From positions 124,001 to 188,000 of the forward strand of contig NZ_JAERQM010000003.1 in NCBI RefSeq assembly GCF_019029495.1: 64,000 bases of DNA. Direction: 5' to 3'. The position numbers and the translations under genes were made by a program. The notes under the pieces were generated by a model, which was given only the letters and a program-made list of their open reading frames with translations, was not told where the DNA came from and did no database searches. Source of the stretch: Falsiroseomonas oleicola. Its GTDB lineage: Bacteria; Pseudomonadota; Alphaproteobacteria; Acetobacterales; Acetobacteraceae. Below, piece after piece: positions 26,364 through 36,065 of the stretch; within the stretch, counting starts at the first letter, position 1, and each line of letters begins with the position of its first letter.

Positions 26364-26385
26364 ACCGGGCGCGATGGCGCCCGGT
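26364..26385 (-). terminator. Hairpin after trpA
   Basis: A 9-bp perfect stem (ACCGGGCGC/GCGCCCGGT, loop 26373-26376) overlaps the trpA stop. The minus strand has no U-run after it, so it may only reduce read-through into the dioxygenase gene. Confidence 0.4.
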
Positions 26386-27203
26386 CAGCCCTTTCGGACA
26401 GCCTCCGCCAAATCCCGCACCCGGTCCAGCACCGCCGGCACGCTGGCCGGGGTGGCGCGGCCCTGCGGGTCGAGGCTGGCGACCAGCCCCTCGATCAAGG
26501 CGGAGGCGACCACCGCGCCATCGGCGATGCGCGACGCCTCGGCCGCCTGTTCCGGCGAGCGCACGCCGAAGCCGATGGCGATGGGCAGGTCGGTGAACCT
26601 GCGGATGCGCGGAATGGCAGCGGCGAGGTCGGCCGTGCTGGCGCTGCGCGTGCCGGTGATGCCGGTGATCGCCACGTAATAGACGAAGCCGGTGGTGGCG
26701 GAGAGCACCTTCGGCAGCCGCGCCTCATCCGTCGTGGGCGCCACCAGGCGGATCAGGTCGAGGCCATTGGCCGTCGCCTCCGGCGCCAGCTCGTCGGCCT
26801 CCTCGGGCGGCACATCCACCACGATCAGCCCGTCGACGCCCGCCTCGGACGCCTCGGCGCAGAAGCGGGCGACGCCATAGGACAGGATCGGGTTGAAATA
26901 GCCCATCAGGATGACCGGCGTGTCGGTATCCCCCTGGCGGAATTCGCGCACCATGCCGAGCGCGCCGGCCAGCGTGGCGCCGGCCTTCAGCCCGCGCTGC
27001 CCGGCCTTCTGCACGGTCGGGCCATCCGCCATCGGATCGGTGAAGGGCACGCCGATCTCGATCAGGTCGGCGCCGGCCGCCGGCATGCCGCGCAGGATCG
27101 CCATGGCGGTCTCGCGGTCCGGATCGAAAGCTTCGAGGAACGGAATCAGGGCGCCGCGGCCCTGGACCTTGAGGGCTGCGAAGCGAGTAGCAATACGAGA
27201 CAT
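26385..27203 (-). CDS. trpA: Tryptophan synthase alpha chain
   Basis: A 272-residue TIM barrel that splits indole-3-glycerol phosphate into glyceraldehyde 3-phosphate and indole. The indole channels to TrpB. The catalytic Glu and Asp lie in LIEIGVPFTDPMADGP (residues about 47-62), followed by VILMGYFNPILSYG and, at the phosphate site, IAIGFGVRSPEQA. The length is normal. Unusually, it is separated from trpB by about 730 bp holding an AT-rich gene. A GGTGGG lies upstream of the ATG. Confidence 0.95.
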   Translation of the reverse strand: MSRIATRFAALKVQGRGALIPFLEAFDPDRETAMAILRGMPAAGADLIEIGVPFTDPMADGPTVQKAGQRGLKAGATLAGALGMVREFRQGDTDTPVILMGYFNPILSYGVARFCAEASEAGVDGLIVVDVPPEEADELAPEATANGLDLIRLVAPTTDEARLPKVLSATTGFVYYVAITGITGTRSASTADLAAAIPRIRRFTDLPIAIGFGVRSPEQAAEASRIADGAVVASALIEGLVASLDPQGRATPASVPAVLDRVRDLAEAVRKG

Positions 27204-27277
27204 TTAATACCCACCAAAAACTGAATTTTTTGGGCGTTGAGCAATCTCCGCCCGCTTGTTTTACTATTCCGAAGCCG

Positions 27278-27751
27278 TCAGATGGATTGACTCATTTTTT
27301 CCATTTCGCTACCCAACGTTCCTCTGGAGCGCGCATAGATAAGATCTTGCGCCTGATCCACTGAAATAGATTTTTTATAGGTTTTGAAAAAGAGCTCGCG
27401 CATTTCTCGGATATCATTATTGGATAATATCGGCTCGACGCGCTGCGCCGGTGGGCTGGTGGGCGAGACAGCAAAGCCGTCGCGGTCATCGGAAATTCTA
27501 ATCGCCTTGGTCTTTTGATTAATAGAAACCAGTTGCTCTCTCATATCGAGAAACAAGGCAAGTATCGCTGCGCCCGGCAATGATACCAAAAATGCTCCAA
27601 GTGCACCAAGCAAGCCCGCACCAACACTGAATCTTCCATATGGACTTGCTGTACTTCCAAATCCCACAAAAGCAACCAGAGGGATGACCACTATCATTAC
27701 GAATAAAACGATATTGGCTATGCCAATCAAGAATTCTCGTAGCCCCGCCAT
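27278..27751 (-). CDS. AT-rich two-helix membrane protein of unknown function
   Basis: A 157-residue protein with two hydrophobic helices (residues about 9-31, IVLFVMIVVIPLVAFVGFG, and about 43-68) and a soluble C-terminal tail that includes NNDIREMRELFFKTYKKSIS. ATG 27751 has a strong GGAGGTGA site. Base use is strikingly unlike its neighbours: 19 of 60 bases at 27361-27420 are G or C, against roughly two thirds elsewhere. It lies between trpB and trpA, which normally adjoin, so it looks like acquired DNA. I recognise no family. Confidence 0.7.
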   Translation of the reverse strand: MAGLREFLIGIANIVLFVMIVVIPLVAFVGFGSTASPYGRFSVGAGLLGALGAFLVSLPGAAILALFLDMREQLVSINQKTKAIRISDDRDGFAVSPTSPPAQRVEPILSNNDIREMRELFFKTYKKSISVDQAQDLIYARSRGTLGSEMEKMSQSI

Positions 27752-27929
27752 GGCTCACCTCCGGTTCCTGCCTGATTCAGGAAGCGGGAGTGTTGTGGAC
27801 TCGCAAGAAAATGTAAACTGCCTTTTTTGGGTTTGCGGATTCGGCTCCATACCCTGTTCTAGCGCGTTTTCATCACCCCGAATCTGCCCTCACGCCCATA
27901 AAGTCATGCCAGCAGATCCGGAGATAGTA

Positions 27930-29174
27930 TCAGATCTTCTCGCCCAGGTGCCGCGCCACGGTGAAGATGTCCTTGTCGCCACGGCCGCACAGATTCATCA
28001 GGATGATTTTGTCCGCCGGCATCTTGGGCGCCATTTTCATGACTTCGGCCAGCGCATGCGCCGGCTCCAGCGCCGGGATGATACCTTCCTGGCGGGAGCA
28101 GAGTTGAAAAGCCTCCAGCGCCTCGTCATCCGTCACGCCGGAATATTGCACGCGGCCCAGCTCATGCAGCCAGGAATGCTCCGGGCCGACGCCGGGATAG
28201 TCGAGGCCGGCGGAGATGGAGTGCGCCTCCGTGATCTGGCCGTCGCCATCCTGCAACAGGTAGGTGAGGTTGCCATGCAGCACGCCCGGCCGGCCGCGCG
28301 ACAGGGCGGCGGCATGTTCCCCGGAATCGAGGCCCCGCCCCGCCGCTTCCACGCCGACCATGGCGACGGAGGGATCGTCCAGGAAGGGATAGAACAGCCC
28401 CATGGCGTTGGAGCCACCGCCGACGGCGGCCACCAGCACATCCGGCAGGCGCCCCTCGGCCTCCTGCATCTGGGCCTTCGCCTCGATGCCGATCACGCTC
28501 TGGAAATCGCGCACCATGGCGGGATAGGGGTGCGGACCGGCAACGGTGCCGATGCAGTAATAGGTGTCGTGGACATTCGCGACCCAGTCGCGCAGCCCTT
28601 CGTTCATCGCATCCTTCAGCGTCGCGGCGCCGGAGGTCACGGGCACCACCTCCGCTCCCAGAAGCTTCATGCGGAAGACGTTGGGCTGCTGCCGTTCGAC
28701 GTCGGTGGCGCCCATATAGACCACGCAGGGCAGGTCCATCAGCGCGCAGGCGGTGGCGGTGGCCACGCCATGCTGGCCGGCGCCGGTCTCCGCGATGATG
28801 CGCGTCTTGCCCATCTTCTTGGCCAGCAGGATCTGGCCGAGCACCGCGTTGATCTTGTGCGCGCCGGTGTGGTTCAGCTCGTCGCGCTTGAAATAGACCT
28901 TGGCGCCCATGCCGGGGGCTGCGTTCTTGCGCAGATGCGTGGTGAAGCGCTCGGCGAACCAGAGCGGGCTGGGGCGGCCGACATAGTGGGTCAGAAGGCG
29001 GCGCCATTCGGCCTGGAAGGCGGCGTCGGTCTTGCTGGCCTCATAGGCGGCCTCGACCTCCAGGATCAGCGGCATCAGGGTCTCGGCGACGAAGCGGCCG
29101 CCGAAATTGCCGAAGCGGCCGCGCGCATCCGGGCCTTGGCGGAAGGAATTGGGCAGGGCTTGGGTCACGGGCAC
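27930..29174 (-). CDS. trpB: Tryptophan synthase beta chain
   Basis: A 414-residue PLP enzyme joining indole and serine to give tryptophan. The PLP lysine is in [15 protein letters not shown] (residue about 105), and the phosphate-binding loop GGGSNA is near 250. The start is GTG 29174 with AGGA just upstream; another GTG lies two codons on. A GNAT gene precedes it on the same strand. It should form the alpha2-beta2 complex with TrpA despite the gap between the genes. Confidence 0.96.
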   Translation of the reverse strand: MPVTQALPNSFRQGPDARGRFGNFGGRFVAETLMPLILEVEAAYEASKTDAAFQAEWRRLLTHYVGRPSPLWFAERFTTHLRKNAAPGMGAKVYFKRDELNHTGAHKINAVLGQILLAKKMGKTRIIAETGAGQHGVATATACALMDLPCVVYMGATDVERQQPNVFRMKLLGAEVVPVTSGAATLKDAMNEGLRDWVANVHDTYYCIGTVAGPHPYPAMVRDFQSVIGIEAKAQMQEAEGRLPDVLVAAVGGGSNAMGLFYPFLDDPSVAMVGVEAAGRGLDSGEHAAALSRGRPGVLHGNLTYLLQDGDGQITEAHSISAGLDYPGVGPEHSWLHELGRVQYSGVTDDEALEAFQLCSRQEGIIPALEPAHALAEVMKMAPKMPADKIILMNLCGRGDKDIFTVARHLGEKI

Positions 29175-29202
29175 ATTTCCTGGACGTCGAGAGGGTCTTA
29201 GC

Positions 29203-29733
29203 TCAGCCGGGACGGCGGGTCACGCCGTGCAGGTCGGCCCAGACCCAGGCGGTTTCCGCGATGGCGACATCGCCATGCCAGCCGATCTGGCTTGTCCTGG
29301 GGATAGCGCCCGTGGCGGCGTAGAAGGCGCGGGCTCGCAGGTTTTTGTCCAGCGCCCAGGCGCCGGCATCGGCATGGCCGGCCCGCAGCAGCACTTCGGC
29401 CCCCGCCGCCAGCAGCGCCCGGCCCAGCCCACGCCCCTGGGCGCGGCGCAGCAGATACAGGCCCGAGACTTCGCCACCCGCGCCCAGCGCCGGATCCCGC
29501 GCCGCGCAGACCGAGATGAAGCCCAGTATGGCGCCCGCCTCCTCCGCCACCAGTGTGCTGCCGGGCAAAAGCGGCGCCGCTAGGTTGCGGGCCCAGGCGG
29601 CGCGGCGGCCGGCGGGGTCGGTCATCTCGGCCAGCAGGACTTCCGGCACCAGGCCGGGATAGGTCTCGGTCCAGGATTGCGCATGCATGTCGCCGATCGC
29701 CGGCGCATCCGCCGTGCTGGCGGGACGGATCAT
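29203..29733 (-). CDS. GNAT-family N-acetyltransferase
   Basis: A 176-residue acetyltransferase. The acetyl-CoA motif appears as [17 protein letters not shown] (residues about 95-112), and the early text ([28 protein letters not shown]) is typical of GNAT proteins annotated as acting on small molecules or protein N-termini. The late motif [13 protein letters not shown] is the usual 'N..A..FYe..GF' element. It overlaps trpF by four bases and lies between trpF and trpB, so it is co-transcribed with tryptophan genes. Its substrate is unknown. Confidence 0.85.
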   Translation of the reverse strand: MIRPASTADAPAIGDMHAQSWTETYPGLVPEVLLAEMTDPAGRRAAWARNLAAPLLPGSTLVAEEAGAILGFISVCAARDPALGAGGEVSGLYLLRRAQGRGLGRALLAAGAEVLLRAGHADAGAWALDKNLRARAFYAATGAIPRTSQIGWHGDVAIAETAWVWADLHGVTRRPG

Positions 29734-30365
29734 GCGGCCTTCGCGGCCGCCACGAAGGTCGCGATGCGCACCGGGTCCTTGACCCCGCGCGCGACCTCGA
29801 CGCCGGAGGAGACATCGACGCCCGGCGCGCCACTAGCCGCGATGGCCTGCGCCACATTTTCGGGAGTCAGCCCACCTGCCAGCAGCCAGGGGCGCGGAAT
29901 CGCGCGGCCGGCGGTCAGCGTCCAGTCGAAGGGGGCGGCATTGCCGCCGGGCAGCGCCGCGCCGGGCGGCGCCTTGGCGTCCAGCAGGAAATGGTCCACC
30001 GCCGGGGCGTAATCCGCCAGGGCATCGAGATCGGTCGCATGGGCGATGCCCAGCGCCTTCATCACCGGCCGCCCGAATTTCTGGCGGATGTCGGCGCAGC
30101 GGGCGGGGGATTCCTCGCCGTGAAGCTGGATGATGTCGAGCGGCAGGGCGGCCAGAACCTCGGCCAGAAGCGCATCGGTCGGATCGACGAACAGCCCGAC
30201 CCGCGCCGGCCCGCCCGGCACGGCGGCCGAAAGCGCCGCGGCCTGGGCCGGCGTCACCGCGCGGGGCGAGGGCGGGAAGAAGACGAAGCCGCAGAAATCC
30301 GCCCCGGAGTCGCGGGTCGCGCGCAGCCCGGCCGCATCCGAAATGCCGCAGATCTTGACCAGCAT
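29730..30365 (-). CDS. trpF: Phosphoribosylanthranilate isomerase
   Basis: A 211-residue TIM barrel for the third step of tryptophan synthesis. VKICGI at the N-terminus contains the catalytic Cys, the late catalytic Asp is in VDHFLLDAK (residue about 128), and LAGGLTPENVAQAI and GVDVSSGVE mark the phosphate-binding end. It is coupled to pyrF upstream (one-base TGATG overlap) and to the GNAT gene downstream (four bases). Confidence 0.95.
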   Translation of the reverse strand: MLVKICGISDAAGLRATRDSGADFCGFVFFPPSPRAVTPAQAAALSAAVPGGPARVGLFVDPTDALLAEVLAALPLDIIQLHGEESPARCADIRQKFGRPVMKALGIAHATDLDALADYAPAVDHFLLDAKAPPGAALPGGNAAPFDWTLTAGRAIPRPWLLAGGLTPENVAQAIAASGAPGVDVSSGVEVARGVKDPVRIATFVAAAKAA

Positions 30366-31066
30366 CAGTTCACCCGCAGCGCCTGGGCGATCGACCAGGC
30401 CGCCTCCGCCGGATCGGCCGCCTGGGTGATCGGCCTTCCGACCACGATCCAGTCCGCGCCATCCCGCGCCACCTGTTCGGGGGTCGCGGTGCGGGCCTGG
30501 TCATCCGCCGCGCTGCCGGCCGGCCGCACGCCGGGCACCACCAGCACCGGCAATTCGCCCAGCGCATCGCGGATCGGCGCCACTTCCCGCGGCGAACAGA
30601 CCAGCCCATCGGCGCCGGCCGCCATGGCCAGCCGCGCCAGCCGCAGCACCTGCTGCACGGGCCCGCCGGAGACGCCGGTCTCCGACAGCGTCGCGGCGTC
30701 GATGCTGGTCAGCACCGTCACCGCCAGGATACGCGGCCGCGCCACCCCGCCGGCGGCCTCCGCCGCCTTGCGCGCCGCTTCCACCATGGCCGGACCGCCG
30801 GCGGCGTGGATGGTGATCCAGGCCGGGCCGAGCGGCGCCAGGGAACGCACCGCGCCGGCCACCGTGTTCGGAATATCGTGCAGCTTGACGTCGAGAAAGA
30901 CCGGACGCCGCGTGGCGATCCGCCGCACCGCCGCGCCGCCCTCCGCCGAGAACAGCTCCAGCCCCACCTTCAGCAGCCCGGCATGCGGCGCCACCGCATC
31001 CGCCCAGCCCTCGGCCGTGGCGAGGTCCGGCGCATCCAGCGCCACGCAAAGCCCGCAGCGGCGCAT
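30365..31066 (-). CDS. pyrF: Orotidine 5'-phosphate decarboxylase
   Basis: A 233-residue enzyme for the last step of UMP synthesis. The signature [13 protein letters not shown] with its Asp-x-Lys-x-x-Asp catalytic set is at residues about 57-69. LCVALD and LKVGLELF are at the N-terminus, and PGVRPAG and [11 protein letters not shown] close the phosphate site. It is followed directly by trpF and preceded by the LapA-like gene with a 4-bp gap. Confidence 0.95.
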   Translation of the reverse strand: MRRCGLCVALDAPDLATAEGWADAVAPHAGLLKVGLELFSAEGGAAVRRIATRRPVFLDVKLHDIPNTVAGAVRSLAPLGPAWITIHAAGGPAMVEAARKAAEAAGGVARPRILAVTVLTSIDAATLSETGVSGGPVQQVLRLARLAMAAGADGLVCSPREVAPIRDALGELPVLVVPGVRPAGSAADDQARTATPEQVARDGADWIVVGRPITQAADPAEAAWSIAQALRVN

Positions 31067-31070
31067 GGGT

Positions 31071-31403
31071 TCAGCGCCCCGCCGGCAGGGTGAGGGTCAT
31101 CGGGGCCGGTGCGCCTTCATGCCGCGCCCGGGCCTCCTGCGCCTTCAGCACCGCGAGTTCCGCCTCCACCAGCTTGGCGGCGGCGGCCATCTCCCGCGCC
31201 CTGCGGCGCCCGGGCAGGCCGGCCGCCCAGGCCAGCACGGCGCCGACCAGGAAGCCGATGCCGGACAGGATCAGCACCGCCACCCCCAGCGGCGCCGCCC
31301 AGGCGAGGTCGAAAGGCCAGAGGCGCAGCTGCACCTCCTGCATATTGGACAGCGCGAACAGCGCGAGGAGGATGAGCAGCGGCAGGAACAGCAGCCAGCG
31401 CAT
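31071..31403 (-). CDS. LapA-domain inner-membrane protein
   Basis: A 110-residue protein with two membrane helices (residues 3-19, [15 protein letters not shown], and about 38-62) joined by [20 protein letters not shown], the LapA (DUF1049) hallmark. The C-terminal tail is a basic then helical cytoplasmic segment. In Enterobacteria LapA works with LapB in controlling lipopolysaccharide synthesis; no lapB is in this window. It lies between ihfB and pyrF, as in other alphaproteobacteria. Confidence 0.82.
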   Translation of the reverse strand: MRWLLFLPLLILLALFALSNMQEVQLRLWPFDLAWAAPLGVAVLILSGIGFLVGAVLAWAAGLPGRRRAREMAAAAKLVEAELAVLKAQEARARHEGAPAPMTLTLPAGR

Positions 31404-31504
31404 GGGGAGCCTCTCCGATCTTCGCGGCCTGTCCTACAGGCCCGCGCTGCCGGACGGAAGCACCAGACCCGTGTTCCGGGCGCATCAGGCCCTGGGGGCC
31501 GGTT

Positions 31505-31840
31505 TCACGCCTTGACGGTTTCGGCCTTGGCGCGCGGTCGGCGCGGCGGGTCCTGCAACGGACCGCCATTCACCCGCTCCCGCAATTCCTTGCCCGGCTT
31601 GAAATAAGGCACCGACTTGCCGTCCACCGAAACCGCCGTGCCGGTGCGCGGATTGCGCCCGGTGCGCGGGTCGCGGCGCTTGGTGGAGAAGGCGCCGAAG
31701 CCGCGCAGCTCCACCCTGTCCCCGCGCGCCAGGGCGCCGATGATTTCGTCGAAGATGGTGGTGACGATCAGCTCGACATCCGGCTGCCGCAGATGCGGGT
31801 TGGCTGCAGCAAGCTGCGCGATCAGTTCCGACCTGGTCAT
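31505..31840 (-). CDS. ihfB: Integration host factor beta subunit
   Basis: A 111-residue DNA-bending protein of the HU/IHF family. The N-terminus [16 protein letters not shown], the core [20 protein letters not shown] and the arm [20 protein letters not shown] are all present, and the tail is a basic extension. The start at 31840 is the conserved MTRSELI; a 45-residue upstream extension is rejected. IHF bends DNA at promoters, phage att sites and origins. Confidence 0.94.
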   Translation of the reverse strand: MTRSELIAQLAAANPHLRQPDVELIVTTIFDEIIGALARGDRVELRGFGAFSTKRRDPRTGRNPRTGTAVSVDGKSVPYFKPGKELRERVNGGPLQDPPRRPRAKAETVKA

Positions 31841-31916
31841 CCTGGCCCCCGGCACCCCCGCCCCCGGACGCGCCGGCCCGAAGGGGTCGGCCGGCTGCCC
31901 GGGGCTTCCTGATGTC

Positions 31917-32843
31917 TCAAAGCGAAGGCTGCCAAAGCGCGCGCATGCGGTCAACGCCAACCCATTCATCCGCAAAGCTTTTTGTCACGAATCCGAGGAT
32001 CGCGCCAAAAGTCCGTTCCGCCAGCCCACGAATCTCGATGTCGCGCGCCGGCAGGGAGGCCGGGATATCCCGCGTTTCGGCCAGCCAGGCCCGTGCCTCG
32101 GCCTCGCCGCCGATCGCATCGACCAGGCCGAGCGCCAGCGCCTCCCGCCCCGTGAAGACGCGGCCATCCGCCAATTCGCGCACCCGGGCGGGGTCCATGG
32201 CGCGGCCTTCCGCCACCATGGTGATGAATTGCGTGTGCAGGTCGCGGATCACCCGCTCCAGCTCCGCACGCCCTTCCTCGGTCAACGGGCGGAAGGGGCT
32301 GGGCTGGTCCTTGAATCGGCCGGACGCCACCGTTTCCGGCCGCACGCCGAGCCAGGCGAGCAGGCCGGAGGCATCGAAGCTCTGCAGGATCACGCCGATG
32401 GAACCGGTGACCGTCGCCTGACGCGCAAAAATCCGCTGCGCCGGCAGTGCCACCATATAGCCGGCCGAGGCCGCCGTGCCGCCCATCACCGCCACCACCG
32501 GCTTGTCGGCCGCCATCCGCGCCAGGGCCGCATGCAGGGATTCGCCGCCGGCGACGCTGCCGCCGGGGCTGTCGATGGCCACCAGCACGGCGCGCACGGA
32601 GTCATTGCGGCGCAGCCGGTCCAACTCCTCGATCAGCTTGCGGTCGTCGCCGATGAAGCCGGAGATGTTGAGCCGCGCGACATGCGCGCTGCCCAGGCCG
32701 GGCAGCAGGTCGGCCCGGCGGTCCTCCGACAGGCCGAAGGCCAGCGCCACGGCGGCCACCGCCAGCACGGCGGCGGCGCGCCACAGGGAAAGCCGGCGCT
32801 TCAGGCGGCGGCGGTCGAGCAGGAGGTCGGCATCAAGGGGCAT
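31917..32843 (-). CDS. sppA: Signal peptide peptidase SppA (S49)
   Basis: A 308-residue membrane-anchored serine protease that degrades leftover signal peptides. An N-terminal helix (residues about 18-40, [19 protein letters not shown]) is followed by the S49 domain: [15 protein letters not shown], the nucleophile Ser in [15 protein letters not shown] and the Lys in [14 protein letters not shown]. It is the short single-domain form. It begins 6 bp after the stop of the frameshifted YdcF-like gene. Confidence 0.92.
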   Translation of the reverse strand: MPLDADLLLDRRRLKRRLSLWRAAAVLAVAAVALAFGLSEDRRADLLPGLGSAHVARLNISGFIGDDRKLIEELDRLRRNDSVRAVLVAIDSPGGSVAGGESLHAALARMAADKPVVAVMGGTAASAGYMVALPAQRIFARQATVTGSIGVILQSFDASGLLAWLGVRPETVASGRFKDQPSPFRPLTEEGRAELERVIRDLHTQFITMVAEGRAMDPARVRELADGRVFTGREALALGLVDAIGGEAEARAWLAETRDIPASLPARDIEIRGLAERTFGAILGFVTKSFADEWVGVDRMRALWQPSL

Positions 32844-32849
32844 GGCGGT

Positions 32850-33374
32850 TCACTTGGTGGGCGCGCTGGCGGTTGGCCAGGGCGCGATGTAGCCGGCGGC
32901 AAGATAGGCCGGCAACTTTGCCACCTCCCCCGGCACCCGGGCGCGGGTTTCGGGGCGCTGGTGCCAGGTGCCGCGCCGGACCGGGCCGAATTCCACCGGC
33001 AGGCAGCGCTTTCAGGCGCCGGCCAGTGGCGAGGCAGCGTCATGGCATAACGACGGCCGTTGCAGAACAGCCCCTCGCAGACAAGTTCTGCCGATGCCAG
33101 CAACCCGGCTTCCGCCAGGACGCGCAGGGAGAGGGCCACCTTCGCCCCGGTATCGGTCGCGGCGCGTTCCAGCAGCAGGGCGCCAGGTGGGACACCCAGG
33201 GCGGCCACCGTCTCCGCCCCGCAGGGTCGCGCCGCCGGAGATCAGGAGGCGGGGCACCAGCCCCTCCAGAAACGGCGAAGCGGCCGACCCCGCTTTCATC
33301 CCCGGCAACCGCGATGCGGTGGCGAAGACGAAGGCGCGGTCGGCCGCTTCACGCGGATGGTCCAGTCCAGCCAC
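32850..33374 (-). pseudogene. YdcF/DUF218-family gene broken by two frameshifts
   Basis: Three frame segments line up with one DUF218 protein. From GTG 33374: VAGLDHPREAADRAF to GLVPRLLISGG. After a one-base shift near 33220 (four Gs where three would keep frame): VAALGVPPGALLLERAATDT and CNGRRYAMTLPRHWP. After an opposite shift near 33015: LPVEFGPVRRGTWHQRP to a stop at 32850. DUF218 proteins are usually membrane-linked and of poorly known function. The two indels compensate, so sequencing or assembly error is as likely as real decay. It lies neatly between rpsA and sppA. Confidence 0.72.
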
Positions 33375-33401
33375 GCGCTCGGTCCCGGTGGGACCGAGCG
33401 C
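33375..33401 (-). terminator. Strong hairpin after rpsA
   Basis: A 12-bp perfect stem with a 3-base loop (33375-33386 pairs with 33390-33401), 14 bp after the rpsA stop. There is no U-run; the GTG of the YdcF-like gene abuts it directly. It may be a processing or attenuation site. Confidence 0.5.
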
Positions 33402-33414
33402 GGTCGAAGGCTGG

Positions 33415-35121
33415 TTAGTCTTCGCTCTGGCTGCGGCGACGGATCGCCGCGCCCAGAATGTCGCCCAGCGAGGCGCCGCTGTCGGTGGTGCCGTATTCAC
33501 GGACCGCCTCGCGCTCCTCCTCCACTTCCTTGCCCTTGATGGTCAGGGCCAGGCGGCGGCCGGCACGGTCGACGGCGGTGATCTTCGCATCGACCTTCTC
33601 GCCCACGGCGAAGCGGTCGGGGCGCTGGTCGACGCGGTCGCGGGCCAGTTCGGCGCGGCGGATGAAGCCGATCAGGACCTCGTCGACCTTCACCTCGATG
33701 CCGTTCGGCTCGATCTTCGTCACGGTGCAGGTGACGACGTCGCCCTTCTTGATCCGGTCCAGCACTTCGGCGGCCGGGTCGGCCTCAAGCTGCTTGATGC
33801 CGAGGGAGATGCGCTCCTTCTCCACATCGACGTCGAGCACCTTGGCCTTGACGTTGGAGCCCTTCTCGAAGTTGGCCATCGCCTGCTCGCCCGGGAGATC
33901 CCAGGACAGGTCGGACATATGGACCATGCCATCGAGATCCGGACCCAGGCCGACGAACAGCCCGAATTCGGTGATGTTGCGGATCTCGCCCTCGATGACG
34001 GTGCCCGGGGGATTCGCTTCCGCGAACAGCTCCCACGGATTGCCCTGCGCCTGCTTGAGGCCCAGCGAAATCCGGCGCTTCGGACCATCCACGTCCAGGA
34101 TCAGCACGTCGACTTCCTGCGAAGTGGCGACGATCTTGCCCGGATGGACGTTCTTCTTGGTCCAGGACATCTCGGAGACGTGCACCAGGCCCTCGACGCC
34201 CGGCTCCAGCTCCACGAAGGCGCCGTAGTCGGTGATGTTCGTCACGCGGCCGCTGAACTTGCCACCCACCGGGTACTTGATGGCGACACCTTCCCAGGGG
34301 TCGGACATCAGCTGCTTCATGCCGAGGCTGATGCGCTGGGTTTCCGGGTTGAAGCGGATGACCTGCACCTTCACGGCCTGGCCGATGGTCAGCGCCTCGG
34401 AGGGGTGGTTGATGCGGCGCCAGGCGATGTCGGTGACATGCAGCAGGCCGTCCACGCCGCCCAGGTCCACGAAGGCGCCGTAGTCGGTGATGTTCTTGAC
34501 GACGCCGTCGAGAACCATCCCTTCCTTCAGGCCCTGGATCAGCTCGCTGCGCTGCTCGGCGCGCGTCTCCTCCAGCACGGCGCGGCGCGAGACCACGATG
34601 TTGCCGCGGGCGCGGTCCATCTTGAGGATCTGGAAGGGCTGCGGGCTGCCCATCAGCGGGGTCACGTCGCGCACCGGGCGGATATCCACCTGGCTGCCCG
34701 GCAGGAAGGCCACGGCGCCGCCGAGGTCGACGGTGAAGCCGCCCTTGACCCGGCCGAAGATCACGCCGTTGACGCGCTGCTGCGCGGTGAACGACTTCTC
34801 CAGGTTGGTCCAGGCTTCCTCGCGGCGGGCCTTCTCGCGCGACAGGATGATGGCGCCGTCGCGGTCCTCGTAGCGTTCGACGAACAGCTCGATGACGTCG
34901 CCGACCTGGATTTCCGGCTTCTGGCCCTGCGGGGCGAATTCCTTGAGGGGGACGCGGCCCTCGGACTTCAGACCGACATCGACGACGGCGAAGTCGTCAT
35001 CGATGCGGATGACCTTCCCGGAGATGACGGAGCCGTGGAAGGAGGTGTTCTCACCCAGCGTCGCATCGAGAAGGGCAGCAAAATCTTCGCCAGGATCAGC
35101 GAAGGCGGTGGCGGTTGCCAT
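33415..35121 (-). CDS. rpsA: 30S ribosomal protein S1
   Basis: A 568-residue protein made of six S1 RNA-binding repeats, the normal size. Visible units include FHGSVISGKVIRIDDDFAVV, VDLGGVDGLLHVTDIAWRR, VELEPGVEGLVHVSEMSWTK and VGLGPDLDGMVHMSDLSWD. It draws mRNA to the 30S subunit and unfolds it. The cmk-rpsA-...-ihfB order is conserved widely in Proteobacteria. The 275-bp gap before it (35122-35396) presumably holds its promoter and leader. Confidence 0.96.
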   Translation of the reverse strand: MATATAFADPGEDFAALLDATLGENTSFHGSVISGKVIRIDDDFAVVDVGLKSEGRVPLKEFAPQGQKPEIQVGDVIELFVERYEDRDGAIILSREKARREEAWTNLEKSFTAQQRVNGVIFGRVKGGFTVDLGGAVAFLPGSQVDIRPVRDVTPLMGSPQPFQILKMDRARGNIVVSRRAVLEETRAEQRSELIQGLKEGMVLDGVVKNITDYGAFVDLGGVDGLLHVTDIAWRRINHPSEALTIGQAVKVQVIRFNPETQRISLGMKQLMSDPWEGVAIKYPVGGKFSGRVTNITDYGAFVELEPGVEGLVHVSEMSWTKKNVHPGKIVATSQEVDVLILDVDGPKRRISLGLKQAQGNPWELFAEANPPGTVIEGEIRNITEFGLFVGLGPDLDGMVHMSDLSWDLPGEQAMANFEKGSNVKAKVLDVDVEKERISLGIKQLEADPAAEVLDRIKKGDVVTCTVTKIEPNGIEVKVDEVLIGFIRRAELARDRVDQRPDRFAVGEKVDAKITAVDRAGRRLALTIKGKEVEEEREAVREYGTTDSGASLGDILGAAIRRRSQSED

Positions 35122-35396
35122 GTAACGGTTGTTTCCCGGTCAAATGCCCCGCTCGCGGGGCACTGGGGCATGCGCCTTCGTGGCAGGCCACGAACACGAC
35201 GTGATCGGAATGCGGCGCCGGCCGTCCCTCGGGAGCGGTTCCGGTCGCGCAGCCGATCCTCGGCTTGCGGACAGCAATGACGGAGCGTCCAATCCGGCCC
35301 CGGCAAGGCGGAGGGCCTGCGGCGAGGGCAGAAGCCCCCGTTGCCGCCACCTTTCCCCCCGGGCCAGGGCACCGCCACCCTGATGGGGTGTGCGGA

Positions 35397-36065
35397 TCAC
35401 GGGGGAGCGGGTAGGCCCGTCCGGGCGGTGGAGTCAAGCGGAATCCGGGCGCGCACCAGCGCCAGCGCGGTTTCGAAGGCCGCATCGGCGTCCAGGCTGG
35501 TGGTGTCGATCAGCGTGGCATCGGCGGCAGGCTTCAAGGGCGCCACGCTGCGGCCGCTGTCCTGCGCATCGCGGGCGCGCATTTCCGCCTCCACCTGCGC
35601 CAGCTCCGCCGCCACGCCACGGCCGCGCAGTTCCAGCCAGCGACGGCGGGCACGTTCCTCCGGGCTGGCGCTGACGAAAAGCTTCACCGGGGCATCGGGG
35701 AAGACCACCGTGCCGATGTCGCGGCCATCCAGCACCGCGCCATGCTGCCGGCCGAAATCGCGCTGCCAGTCGAGCAGCGCGGCACGCACGGCGGGAATGG
35801 CAGCGACGGCGCTGGCAGCCATGTCGGCGGCCGGGCCGCGCAGGTCGTTGCGGGCCAGGTCGGCCGGGGTCAGCGCCCGCGCCTGCGCCGTCGCGGCCTC
35901 CGCATCCCGGGGATCGGCGCCGCCATCCAGCAGCCGGCGGCCGACGGCGCGATACAGCAGGCCGGTGTCGAGATAGGGCAGGCTGAGCGCATCGGCGAGG
36001 CGCCGCGCCAGGGTGCCCTTGCCCGCCGCCGCCGGGCCGTCCACGGCGATGACCAGCGCGGTCAT
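35397..36065 (-). CDS. cmk: Cytidylate kinase
   Basis: A 222-residue kinase that makes CDP/dCDP from CMP/dCMP. The P-loop [17 protein letters not shown] is at the N-terminus, [12 protein letters not shown] follows, and [18 protein letters not shown] and [13 protein letters not shown] mark the CMP and lid regions. The start overlaps the aroA stop (ATGA). Confidence 0.95.
   Translation of the reverse strand: MTALVIAVDGPAAAGKGTLARRLADALSLPYLDTGLLYRAVGRRLLDGGADPRDAEAATAQARALTPADLARNDLRGPAADMAASAVAAIPAVRAALLDWQRDFGRQHGAVLDGRDIGTVVFPDAPVKLFVSASPEERARRRWLELRGRGVAAELAQVEAEMRARDAQDSGRSVAPLKPAADATLIDTTSLDADAAFETALALVRARIPLDSTARTGLPAPP

Noticed and set aside
27684-29201. 505-residue plus-strand frame over trpB
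   Set aside because: A shadow of trpB with antisense composition.
32968-35280. 770-residue open frame antisense to rpsA
   Set aside because: A shadow of rpsA and the YdcF-like gene.
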